From Gaertneriomyces semiglobifer (taxonomy: Eukaryota > Chytridiomycota > Chytridiomycetes > Spizellomycetales > Spizellomycetaceae): DNA of 64,000 bases. Position 1 is the stretch's first letter; every line of letters begins with the position of its first letter. The notes under the pieces were generated by a model. It ran no database searches. It was given only the letters and a program-made list of their open reading frames with translations, and had not been told where the DNA came from. The position numbers and the translations under genes are program-made. The stretch covers positions 124,001 to 188,000 of the forward strand of contig JAHLKF010000012.1 in assembly GCA_025558075.1 (NCBI GenBank). The letters run 5' to 3'. Positions 20,441-31,063 of the stretch are shown here, in pieces.

Positions 20441-22693
20441 TCAAGGAGACTTGGCGCTAATTTCCTTGTACATAAGATCGATTTGGGTTTGGTATGTAAG
20501 CTACAGGCAGACAAGTGTGAGAAATGGTTCATTATCCACGAGTTGACGCACAACAAGTATTCACCTTCGCATCATGTCTCTTGAGTTTGAACGTCGGAGT
20601 CAGTAACCCATTCTCCGGTGTAAATTGGGTCTGCTCGAGGTGGATGGCTTTAACGTTTTCGAACCCCTTCAATCCCTCTTTCTTGCCATACGCTTCCAAT
20701 TCCTTCAGCACAGCTTTTGTCACTGCCCCATCTTTGCACAAGTCCCCAAAGCTTTTTCCAGCGCCCAGTCCTTTGTTTGTACACCAGTTTGCAAACACGT
20801 CAGCATCAGGAACAATGACAGCCACTAGTGTCGACTGTAAGGAGTCACCGTAGACAAAGGCCTGAGCGACAATCTCGTGCTTCTGGTACACCATCTCGAT
20901 CTTCTCTGGGGCAATATACTCTCCTTGGGCGAGCTTGAAGATGTTCTTCACTCGGTCAATGATCTGCAGACGACCTTGGCCGTCCCAACGGCCAACATCA
21001 CCGGTGTGACACCACCCTTCGGAGTCTAACGTTTCCGCCGTCTTCTCAGGGGCTTTGTAGTACCCCTTGAACACATTCGTACCACGAATGCAAATCTCGC
21101 CACGGGGGAACGGCTTGTCTTTGGTGGTGTAATTCATCGACGGCACATCAATGAGCTTGATCTCGCAAGAAGGCACCGGGCAGCCGATATGTCCAGACGA
21201 GGTGTCGCGTATATCAGTCACAGCGGAACCACCAGCGGTCTCGGTCTGACCGTATCCTTCAATGACAACACAGCTGAAGCAGATGCGCAAGAAATCGATA
21301 ACATCAGCGGATATCGGAGCCGCTCCAGTCATCATGAGCCGAACCCTTCCACCCAGACGGGCCCGCACTTTGCTGAACACGACATTGTCCCAAAACATGT
21401 GGGTAGTATATCCACCGTTGTTCAACCAATACTTCTTTGCTTCATAAGCTCTGTTGAAGAGATAGGCCGAAAGTCCACCTTTGCTGTTAATGCTTTGCAA
21501 TACCTTATCATAGATACGGTTGTAGAGGCGCGGTACGGACGCGAATATGGTAGGCTTGAGTTCGCCGACGTCGTCCAAAAGCTTGAGGGTATCACCTTGA
21601 TAGAAGCCGACCTTTGCCCCAACATACGTCAAGCAGACAATCACGATTCGTTCAAACACGTGAGCGAGGGGAAGGTAGGAAATGTAGGAATCGTCCTTGT
21701 TATAATCCACCAGCGATTGGGATTTTACAAGCTCGCGGGTGCCACCACAAAATGCGAGGAGGTTCTCATGAGAGAGCATAACACCCTTGGGTTGTCCTGT
21801 CGTACCACTGGTATAGCAGATGGTGGCAATAGTATCCGTGTTGGGCAAGGTTCCATCGTGAGGCTTCTCGGCACCTTCTCTTTCAACATCGACGATCGAC
21901 ACGACTTCAACGTTCAGCTCCTTGCCCTTGCTCAAAATATAATCATCGGGTGCATCCATAACAATGATGTATTTGAGAAACGCCAGCTTGTCCTTCATGT
22001 CAAGTAAAATCTTAGCCTTGTCCTTGGTGGCTACGATGACCTCCAACTCTGCTTGGTTTGCAATAAACTCAATCGCATCCACACCGAGGGTATCATAAAG
22101 TGGAACGGTGATGGCGCTAAGGTAAAAGCACGCTTGCTCGGCGATAATCTAGTTTGCAAAATGATAAGGTCGATCGTCCAAAGACGGTATAAACGAAACA
22201 ATGAACATACCCATTCAGCGCGGTTGATAGAAAAAAGACCAACGTTGGCGTCGACCTTCACGTTGCGCAAGGCTATTCCAGATGCAAGGTTTTTCACTCT
22301 TCTGAGAATTTCATTGTAGGTTTGCCACACGTATGGGCCGGGAACGCCATTGGTGATGGGGCGGGTTCCCAAGAACGGGGAGTCGCCTATATCATTTCAA
22401 ACTGGAGTCAGCATTGCAGCTACACAGAAGCGCACAATGCCTAAAGGTACTTGCCCGAGATGGAGACGCCACGCAGGAAGTTGTCGTAAAGCGTGGAGAC
22501 GCCTTCGGGAGCACCGACGAGCTTTTGGTCCACATGGCAAAAGTGACGACGAGGCTGTGAAGTGCATCCAAAAGTGTAAGCATCCTGCCAGGAATGCGAG
22601 AATTGGCCACAACGCGATACATACCTTTCCTGAACCAGAAACTTCGGGCGCATCTGGCACCTCGGCCGTGTACATGATCGTTTGGGCCGCCAT
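20441..22693 (-). CDS. long-chain acyl-CoA synthetase (Faa-type)
   Basis: AMP-forming ligase that activates long-chain fatty acids to acyl-CoA for lipid synthesis or beta-oxidation. Exons on the minus strand: 22693..22625, 22554..22455, 22386..22211, 22148..20565, 20500..20441; 662 residues. Motifs: ATP/AMP-binding YTSGTTGQPKGVMLSH, GYGQTETAGG, and the fatty-acyl signature DSEGWCHTGDVG followed by IDRVKNIFKLAQGEYIAPEKIE. The intron at 22387-22454 fits only if it starts with GC (G|GCAAGT donor) and ends in AG; this restores GVSISGDSPFLGTRP, which is conserved in the family. The last exon gives LTYQTQIDLMYKEI, the usual C-terminal end. No signal peptide is evident, so cytosolic or ER/lipid-droplet association is inferred. 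Confidence 0.95.
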
Positions 22694-25613
22694 CTCACTT
22701 TGCTGGTATTCCTATTCTTTTGCTACACTGACTGGGTTGACACTGACTGGCCCCTTGCAACTTCCTGCTGCTGCTGCTACGTCGTTGTTGAAGCGGGTTG
22801 ATCGGTCGGTCGGCTGGATTTAACGACGGGGAAGGCGGTGGAGGACAAGCAGAGCGCCGGCCACGCGACGCGGACGCGTCGTTTCCTTTTTGGGATACGC
22901 GACTGGCTCAGTTTGTGTAACTTGGAATCTGCGTGACTGCGGCGCGCCTTCGTCCAACCTTAAATCTCGGAGCCGGTGCTTTGGTTGGGGGAAATTCCGA
23001 GTATTTTTAACTTGTGGTCTTTTGTTTATCGCATTCATCATATTAACTTAACGAGGAGCACGCACAACAATCAAGAGATGACCTTGATTCATCAGGGGAT
23101 CTCAAAGGATGGAGTTTCCGTGAGGAAATAGTGATCGCCTTCAAAACCCGTTGATGATAACAGCCAAGCAAAGGGTCATCTTCCTTGTTCCCCCCGGCAT
23201 GGTCACACAGTGACCCTCTGCAGTCTGGACCGTTCCGACGGATCATTTCATTGCATGTACTCTGGAACAACCAAGTACGAAGTCTACGCAGAACGCATTG
23301 TCACTTTATTAAGCTCCGAAGGCCGGTCAGCGTTGAAGAGAGGGCCACTAGGTGTCAGAAGGAAACTCATTGCAAACAATGCCGTGGGTTCTATGTAGTG
23401 TATTATTAAGTCCCTGAGCTAAGCTCATCAGTAACAGACCGCCATATTACACTGCACTGCTGTTCTACAGCCTTTCTGCCTTCGTTGTGCATAGTCAACA
23501 GTTCAAAAGAGTACAAGCGAGGTTGTACACTGTAGGTTTTCCATCCCCCCAATAATCCGGCAGATTTACCGTAGGTGTTGGGTTCCCTCTTGGTGCAAAT
23601 TCGTCGATTTCCTGGAGATACACTCTGTAGTACCGTAAATGCTGAGACATGAACATACTTCTTATTTACGTAGACATAGGACAGAGCATACATCACATAA
23701 ATATGCATTTGTCAAGAATCGTAGGCTGAGTTTTGTTGAAAGGAGATCGTGTAAGTATGCATATACATCCTATCAGTTTGAACGCCGAGTATAACCTTCC
23801 GTGCTTGCAGAGCGAAGTTGCTTTCGCTTAGGGTTCTTGGCCTCAAGCGGTAATCTGGCGTGTGTTCCGTAAAAATATTGAAAAATGAAAAGAAAATATA
23901 TAGAGAAAGCAGGTCAGCTGCCATTGCGTAAAACTCGGTAGGTCAGCAACACATGGTCTGACAGCGGGCTGCCCGCAGAACACGGGTCACACTCGTTTTG
24001 TAAGTGGAGTACGTGAGCCCGGCAGTCTTTTCGAAGAAGCCTCCAGCTTCTCTTGCGAACATGGAGAGCGTCCGACGCCACGCTGCCCGTGCAATATGCT
24101 CACCGCCTCTTTTGAGTCGGCTGCCACACGCCAGAATTTCTCTGAGAACCATGATCAATGAGTGCAGCCGGCAGTAGGAAGCCTAAAAGCCACCTCGCAG
24201 CACTTCCGTACATGCGGTAAGCAACTCGGACTATCTTTTCACAGGGGCATGTTGCTAATGCAAGTAAAGGTATCCCACAGCGCCATACTGCCCGTGCCAT
24301 ATGCTCCCCGACAGCGCGCCCGTCTTAGGGGGTTGTTCCAATGGAAACCACGGCGGGTGCGGCACGCCCGATTGAAAGAAGCACACATGAAGCTTGTTGC
24401 TGTCCGCCCAAATGGAACTTGCACATCACCTTTTGCCAAAGTCAGCTTGTTGATGGGTAACGAGGCGGGTAGAAGTGCTATCGTTGGGCCAATTTGGGTC
24501 TCATCAGAACTGTGCCATTGCTTACATAAGTTTCGCACGCGTTGCCGACATGTCAAATAGACAGGCCACAGGTCTTTTCTTGATATACGGATATATGCCA
24601 AAGATATTTCTTTGAGCCAGTACTGAACTGAGATTCCATCAGACATGTACCAGTTGTCTACCGAGAAGGAGGGGGACTTCAATGGCTGTCGGGCACCTGT
24701 CCCCTTGAGCGCGAATGAGCTGAGCCAAATCAGCGCGGGAGCTAGCAGTCGAGCCCAAAGGGACAGGCGCCATTGAAGATCGACTGACTCGGGGGTGGAA
24801 AACGTACTAATCGCAAATGTAGAGACGCGGGCGACTTCAGTCTTGCGACCTCGGGAAGTCATATTGCGGTGTACGCAGCATTTAACCATCGTACGCGGCA
24901 GGTTCCCACGCAGCTCCCTGGCCAGGAACACAATCATCATCCGGTCTTCTGGGAGTTTCCTGTCGGAATACCATCTTCGTTCAGTCTACTACGAGTTTCC
25001 TGGCGGTTTCCTTACCGCCATTCAATCAGACAATCTACTGCGACGTTCTCTTTTTCTGCTTGTATATCCTCCTTGGTTCTCGTGTACGACGTGAGTTCTC
25101 TGTCTGAATTGGCATTTCAAGCACCTTGATAGCTGACGGAGATCCCAGTTTAAAGTCAACATTCAATGGAAAGCGCACTTCGAAATCGAGGAATTAAAGC
25201 GAACCTCCACCCAACAAGCCATCAAGGGTGACCGCCTTCGCGCTCGCAGGGTGCTCACCTTCTAGGCGAACCACGAGATCCGCCGCGAGAATCCTCAAGT
25301 CGAAGTAGTGGACGACAGCAGCGATAGCGAGGTCGCGAGCACGCCTACGCGCAAGCGAAGCCATGCCATTTGACAGCACTATATTTCTTAGGGGTAGGGC
25401 CTATAACCTTGGTCCTTGGATGCCCATTCCCACGTACGTCCCACACCTGTTTCAAACTTCAAGGCCACCCCGTACCTTGCCGACACATGCATTGCAGTCT
25501 TGCTCATAAGCATTAGTTGATCTCTTTAGTAGATCGCGCGCTGCGAGCCCCCGCCACCATTCATTATAAGGTAGGTCTGTTGGATTTCTGATATGTCGCC
25601 CTCCCTCCTTGAT
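22694..25613. other. gene-poor stretch, no supported gene
   Basis: About 2.9 kb upstream of the acyl-CoA synthetase. Longer open frames occur (for example minus strand 24239-24940) but contain no recognisable domain. Their composition, rich in Arg, Cys, Trp and Ser, fits non-coding DNA. Two minus-strand segments near 24110 and 24300 both encode an EH(I/M)ARA(A/V)WR motif and may be remnants of an ancient duplication. Confidence 0.5.
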
Positions 25614-26073
25614 TCCCATCCACGACGGGCGCAGTCTGTAAACGGTATAAGTCCTTACTGGTTGTAAAACCACTTGGCGCCCTGTGGTGAGAGCGAGAAT
25701 GCGGCGTCGCGAGGGGCACTTGTGCCCCTGGTGACGAAAAAAGTGTGGAAAGTACTGCGAGGTGGAGTCCGCCAGGAACACCAAATGTGTGCTTCCTGCC
25801 GCCATCTGGGTACTTCTCTGCTATCCGTATTCTGATCAGGAGGCAGGACATGGAGGTTCCCATCTATGATGGGCGTAGTCTGTAAACGGTGTAAGTCCAT
25901 ACAGGCCCTAGAGCCACCTTGGCATCCTGTGGCGAGAGCGAACGTGCGGCGTCATGGCAGGTATTCGTATCTGTAGTGATGAATAGAGTGTGGAGGGTAC
26001 TGCGAGGTGGAGTCCGCCAGGAACACCAAATCTGTGCTTCCTGCCGCCATCTGGGTACTTCTCTCCCATCCGC
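25614..26073. repeat. two-copy tandem duplication, offset 244 bp
   Basis: Two imperfect copies in direct orientation, about 25614-25835 and 25857-26073. Both contain CAGTCTGTAAACGG-like sequence (AGTCTGTAAACGG at 25633 and 25877), a block around TACTGCGAGGTGGAGTCC, and the ending CCATCTGGGTACTTCTCT. On the minus strand both encode related peptides (REVPRWRQEA-IWCSWRTPPRST), but without a start, a domain or clear selection. Confidence 0.8.
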
Positions 26074-26179
26074 ACGTTGACCCCCATGAAGACCTTGCAC
26101 TGTCATTCGTTAATGCCACCTAGCTAACACATTTTTTCTCTTCGCCTTCTTTTGTTGACCTGTGGCGGCCAACCCACAC

Positions 26180-26223
26180 AGAGTTGTCTGCGTGTTTTTT
26201 TTTGCAAACACGCAGACAACTCT
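26180..26223. repeat. perfect 18-bp inverted repeat (hairpin)
   Basis: Left arm 26180-26197 and right arm 26206-26223 are exact reverse complements, separated by an 8 nt T-rich loop. It could form a very stable cruciform or RNA hairpin. It is not inside any recognised gene. Confidence 0.9.
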
Positions 26224-26333
26224 AACGGTTTCAAAATGCGATTCAATTTATGGATGTGTCGTACGTTTGTTCTGGGTGAGTGATCACTCTGTGACTTTGC
26301 TCATTGAGGCCCAACCCTCATGAATATCTCCAG

Positions 26334-26898
26334 TAATACCACGCGGAGGACTATTTCTCGGGGACTAATACTCGTTAATAGTCCCCTAGTAATAGCCCCA
26401 ATCGTATCGTCGGCGACAGACGTGGGAAAAACGAATGCACACATGAGTATGATCTCTGATTTAGCTTTAACAGCAATCAGCAGTTTTGGTGAAGCTTAGA
26501 TCATTGCGGGAATGTGGAGTGTTGCAACTAACCGGCTCAAGTTGATCCATTGAGGTCGCAATTATTGGAACGCAAACAGAATCATTGGGGCTGCAATAAG
26601 AACTCAGCAGGTAGCAGCTCTTCTCCCAGTGTTAGTGCTAGCAGTGATGTTCAGATTGTCTTCGGGTTGTAGCGTTGCCTTCCATGTGCATAATGATGAT
26701 ACGTCTGTTCATCCCCTCGAAGTCCTCCAAACGTGGCATTAATAAGTTATAGCACGACGCGTAGGGTTATTTACGACAATCAGTGCCTGAGAGCTGCGTT
26801 TGCGAGGTAGGTCGAGTGCAGAATACTAATCGCCCGAGACTTGGTGGTCTCGTGCAGTGTAGAATAGCCTCGACAAGTCTCGGGTGATTAGTATTAGA
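26334..26898 (+). mobile_element. dispersed repeat R1, copy 1
   Basis: First of three related copies in the window (the others are at 54.7 kb and, inverted, at 57.2 kb). Shared landmarks in order: ACCACGC-GAGGACTATT at the start, GACGTGGGAAAAACGAATGC, CAATTATTGGAACGCA, CCTTCCATGTGCAT, CCCCTCGAAGTC, CAAACGTGGCATTAATAAGTTA and GTAGGGTTATTTACGAC. It ends in a hairpin whose 22-nt arms, 26822-26843 and 26874-26895, differ at one position. No transposase or reverse transcriptase is encoded; the copies are non-autonomous or decayed. Its class is unknown. Confidence 0.75.
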
Positions 26899-26929
26899 CG
26901 CTTGTGAAACCCCCACTGTCCGCGAATAC

Positions 26930-27515
26930 TGGGCAAAATGTCAGCGGACAACGGAGAAAGCTGAACGGACGACTCACCAGCAGGTGATACGGGAACAGGC
27001 GGCCCGGCAGCAACGGGCGCTGGGTGAGGTCATCACTCGGGAGATGGAGGAAGAGTGCAACCCTTCCATATCCGCCGGATACGTGTCCCCCTGCCGTCGG
27101 GGACGAAGATGACCCGGTTTCAAGTCCGGCAACTCCCTTCCACTACGGAACAGAGATAATTCACCCGAGGACGAATGGGACATTCCTCTTTTCGCTGCCG
27201 GGCGCTATCACGGACACACCGAACAAGCCGAAGGTGTTATCCAGGGATATTGAGACGTTGCGGGGAACGGTACATCTGGCACTGACATTTACCATGGAGA
27301 GGTCAACCGAGCAGCTGCCGGCTGACGTCCGTACGATGTACCAAAAGCACTGCGATGACGCCAGGCGGTGTGCCTCACTAGGCCAGCACCCACCATCCTC
27401 GGCCCTCATTCGGCAGTTGCTGTCGCGAGAGCTCAAGTCGCAGCACTGGGATGACACATATGCAGCGCCCATTTTGCCGGCGTGTGACGACGAGGATAAG
27501 CTATTTTTCCAATAG
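26930..27515 (+). pseudogene. decayed reading frame, unknown protein
   Basis: An open frame of 163 codons ends at 27515 and contains protein-like sequence (MERSTEQLPADVRTMYQKHC, then RQLLSRELKSQHWDDTY). Immediately upstream, in a different frame, 26960-27110 reads a Gln/Glu/Arg-rich helix (QQVIREQAARQQRALGEVI) that runs into a stop. The two pieces look like one gene broken by frame changes, or two exons whose junction is not obvious. No family was recognised. It lies just beyond R1 copy 1, so it could be a mobile-element relic. Confidence 0.35.
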
Positions 27516-28106
27516 TCGGTACATGTAGGAAGACCTAGGAGATGTAATGCCAGCGTCCCCAAGTCAGCAAACTCAGCCATGTTGACCATTGCAATCATCA
27601 AGCAGATTTGGACGCCGGCGGTCTGGCTGGATACGGGAGCTTCCGAGTCGCTAATATGTAGCGCAGAGGGGGACATGAAAATCAATAAAGTTTCGTGGGG
27701 CGAGTGACCCAGGGGACTGGCTAGGGGTGACACAGAGGAGAACGAGTGAACGAGCATCGGAGACCTGTGCGATGGCAATATCGTTTTCGCGACAAAGGAA
27801 CTACAATATCTTGAAACAAAAACAACGGTAAGAACTAACAGTAAAAAACAAACACAAAAGTAGTTGGTGCGGTCGAGGTGGGCGAATGTGCTGATAATGT
27901 TTTGTGCGCCGTCCAGCTTATAGTGGACGCAGTGATGGTGAGGACGACACATCAAAGGAAATGCATCTATTTTTAGATAGGCGCTCGTCGCAACTCAGAA
28001 GCGGACTGCGCTGCTCTCTTCGTGCACCGAGTTCTCCAAATCCATTGTTGCGTTCGACACCTCGACGGCGTCGGCAATTCAATACCCACAACCTTCCGTT
28101 CTCATC
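27516..28106. other. intergenic stretch, no gene seen
   Basis: Upstream of the seven-helix protein gene. The minus-strand open frame across 27161-27955 overlaps the decayed frame and has no recognisable domain. Confidence 0.45.
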
Positions 28107-29361
28107 ATGGCCACTGTCGAGACTTGCACAGGGAATCCCGCTGTCATGGGTTTCTTTATGACAAATTTTGTATACCCGCAAATCACCTTATACGCAACAG
28201 ACTACGGCGGTCCAGGTATTCTGCTTGGGACCGCCTGGCCATTCGTTTTTGCAGCATTCGCCATTGCTGTTTGGAGAGTATACACGAGGCCGTCACTTCG
28301 AGCTGCATTATTGCTCGCGGCGACGTCAGTCAATGTGGCCGATTGTGCGAACGTCACTTGGGCTCGGTTAGTACTTGTGTGCACACGGTTACCGCGCAGA
28401 GAATTTGGCTAATTCACGTTCGCATTGTAGATCGATTGATCCTTTGAAACTCAGGCTGATGGTCAAACAGTATCTCTATCTCGCGATCATTTTCGCTCAG
28501 ATCAAAGTAGCCATTCTTATATGGGCGGCCGGGATAAGGTGTGAAAATGATTCTGTTAGAGTTATATTCTAGAAATTCTCCTCATTCCTTCCAACGTTAC
28601 GACTTTGCATAGATTTTCTCAGATATTCCTGGGCTATAGGACAAAGGCCATATTATCTCAAGGATATGCCATATTTGCGGTGAGCGACGCTGGGCATGCA
28701 GGAGCATACCGGTTGCCAATACCAATACACTCCATCGCACCACTATTTGTAGTGCGCAATTTCACTTATGTTAATCGGCATTGGATGTAGCAACGTACAT
28801 CGGAACGGGTGCGTATATTTGATGTGGGATGTCAACTTTCACCATGGATCTCAAAAGCTATTCCAGGCAAGTCGGCATGATCTATTGGGGGCTAGCGGTC
28901 ATTGACCCCGCCTCGTACGTTGCTGTTGGCATTTTCACCTTCTCGTGGAGGCTACGTCAGCTGAGATCTGAGGTGCGACAGTATTCAAACACAGCACAGC
29001 CCGATCAACTCAAGCACTTGACGTCCGCCAATGACATTTTAATGGGACTCACGCTGGTGACTGCGATTTGCGCCATCGGCGTAACTCAGTCGCTTGATTG
29101 TAAGCGATGCTGCTTTGACGCTAACACTATTCGTAACTGTAACGGCCTTCTTATACAGCGTTGCAAAATAAGTACGTTTTACCCGCAATTTTGGTCCTGA
29201 CTTCAATCTGGACGTTTGCGGAAAGTGCTTTCGAGATCCTCACAATGCTGCAACAAGCGAACGAAGCTGCTAATTCGGCCAACAGTGCGGAGAGAGAGTT
29301 CAAAAACAAGGTTCCAGGTATTGAAAAACAAAAAATTGCTTTTGGCGCAGAAAAGCCTTGA
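28107..29361 (+). CDS. orphan seven-transmembrane protein
   Basis: Not assigned to a known family. Exons: 28107..28366, 28431..28538, 28613..28679, 28753..28808, 28867..29099, 29159..29361; all introns are GT-AG and the joined frame of 308 residues has no stop. Seven hydrophobic segments can be counted, at about residues 35-56, 64-83, 98-121, 131-153, 160-183, 209-226 and 236-258. They are joined by short loops, with a short N-terminus containing MGFFMTNFVYPQITLY. The longest loop (after helix 5) is charged: RLRQLRSEVRQYSNTAQPDQ. The C-terminal tail of about 50 residues is polar and lysine-rich. The topology resembles a small receptor-like 7TM protein, but no GPCR signature (DRY, NPxxY) is present. 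The splice model is consistent; the function is unknown. Confidence 0.7.
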
Positions 29362-29625
29362 GAAAGGTTCCAGATCCAGTCACGTTGGCCTTGGACAGGC
29401 GCGAGTTACCACAGCATGTACTCGGCAGCGGTGGACTGGCCTTTCACGATGGGATGATTTCGTCCAAAATTCCGATGTTATAATATATGCCCACGTTTGG
29501 ACCTCATTTGGCGACAGTGCTTTTGGACAAGCTTATTGGTGGTAACACATGACAGCTACCTATATAATTAAAAGTCAACTTTACATAGAGGTTATATATA
29601 CCTATACTACATGACATGCGTTTCT

Positions 29626-30110
29626 CTATCCAACAAAAATCTCATCAACAAATTTGTTGGGGTCCTTAGAGTCCTTCACATCTCCTTCCTCCTCATCGAT
29701 TTCCGGGCCGTATTCAGCATCTAGATTGGGGTTGAACGCGAAACTCCCTTTGGGAACAAAGGTGGCGGCCATGATGACAGCACCGCACGCAGTGAACATG
29801 ACACCACCAATCCAGAAAAAGTACTCTCTCGCTCCTTCCTCTCCTGGCGCCTTTAAATAAGCGATCGAGCCATTTGCCCAAACTGGGTTGATGATGGCGT
29901 ATGAGACAATGTAAGTCACATATAGGAATCACATGACGGCGCCTAGAGAGGAGAAGAGGCGAGGGTCGTTGTTGCGGTGACGGGACAAAGGAGTGAAAGC
30001 CGTGAGTGATAGATACCTATCCTGCCGCCCAACCAGAAGAAACGCCAGCAAATACGGCAGCGAGGATCCACGCCATGTTCAACGCACCGACCGGGCGGAT
30101 CGGCTTTCCA
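29626..30110 (-). pseudogene. broken membrane-protein gene (C-terminal part)
   Basis: Minus-strand sequence with two protein-like blocks. The upstream block (30110..30020) reads GFHGKPIRPVGALNMAW then ILAAVFAGVSSGWAAG and runs into TAG at 30017-30019, just before a GTATCT donor. The downstream block (29928..29626) reads YIVSYAIINPVWANG, YFFWIGGVMFTACGAVIMA and an acidic tail ending FVDEIFVG. Joining them at the AG acceptor at 29943 in the frame that keeps both hydrophobic blocks needs a non-GT donor and leaves a TGA at 29929-29931. Upstream, a TTCTAAC-like branch site is not followed by an AG. Two or three helices remain. Most likely a pseudogene or a locus with sequence errors; the family was not recognised. 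Confidence 0.5.
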
Positions 30111-30321
30111 TGGAACCCATCCAATAGTAAGGGTGAGGAGTGTTAGAATGCAACCCGTAAACGTAAGTCATATACTGACCAAGGTCCACGACGCTGGGTG
30201 TCCAACTTGTTTGTTACTGGATATCTATATCGATAACCGCAAAGCTCACACCGGCATTCGTTTCTCGCCTCGAAAGTGCTGAACAATTCGCAGTAACCAC
30301 TACTTTCTTGACCCCCGCAGC

Positions 30322-30937
30322 ATGACCTCCGATAGCAACAATGATAATACCGCAGTCGCAACAGCACGGGCAAAGCCTCTCGTCCCACCGTTGAACTTTG
30401 CAATGGTCGCTCCAGGCGTCTACCGATCCGGCTATCCAAATCGCAAAAACTTCCCGTTCCTTCAAAAACTGGGCTTGAAATCCATAATGTACCTCGCCGA
30501 AGACGATTACTTTCCAGAAACCCTTACGTTCCTTGCGGACCACAACATCAAAATATTTCATGTGCGCATTGGCGGAAATAAGGAGCCGTTTGGCGAAATT
30601 GACCAGAAACTGATTAGCGATGCGTTGGTGAATGTCCTGGACACGAGACTTCATCCCATTCTGATACACTGCAATAAAGGCGCACATAGGGTCGGCTGCC
30701 TTGTTGGGACGTTGAGAAAGTTACAAAACTGGTCGATGACATCTACCTTTGACGAGTACAAGCGTTTCGCCGGGCCCAAGATTCGTATTGCGGACCAGGA
30801 GGTACGGTTCTAACATCGTTGCCTAGATGCCTGGATGGCAAAGTTCCATTAGAGCTAACGTCGGGCCCATGTAGTTTATTGAAGTCTACAATGAACCCGT
30901 ACCGTACAAAAAGGATTACGCACCAGCCTGGTTATAG
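30322..30937 (+). CDS. Siw14/Oca-type dual-specificity-like phosphatase
   Basis: Small Cys-based phosphatase of the plant and fungal atypical DSP (Siw14) family; yeast Siw14 hydrolyses the beta-phosphate of inositol pyrophosphates. Exons 30322..30801 and 30875..30937, 180 residues. The signature HCNKGAHRVGC (HCx5R with catalytic Cys and Arg) is intact. The entry motif NFAMVAPGVYRSGYPNRKNF and the general-acid region around YFPETLTFL and IFHVRIGGNKEPF are typical. The second exon completes ADQEFIEVYNEP, which is conserved in this family and confirms the splice. The first 22 residues are polar without a targeting signal. Substrate is inferred from family only. Confidence 0.9.
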
Positions 30938-31063
30938 GAGGCCGCCTCAACAATGCTTCAGATACCCGATTTTCCTGCCACATATTTGTTTAAAGCACAT
31001 GTATTGTACATATTTCCAACGAGAACAAAGCGCATCATAACAAGGCACTAAAGACAGGTAATT

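Noticed and set aside
21189..22007. 272-codon plus-strand frame
   Set aside because: Antisense of the acyl-CoA synthetase exon; no independent motif.
24239..24940. 233-codon minus-strand frame in the gene-poor stretch
   Set aside because: No domain, no signal peptide or splice-linked extension, and composition fits chance.
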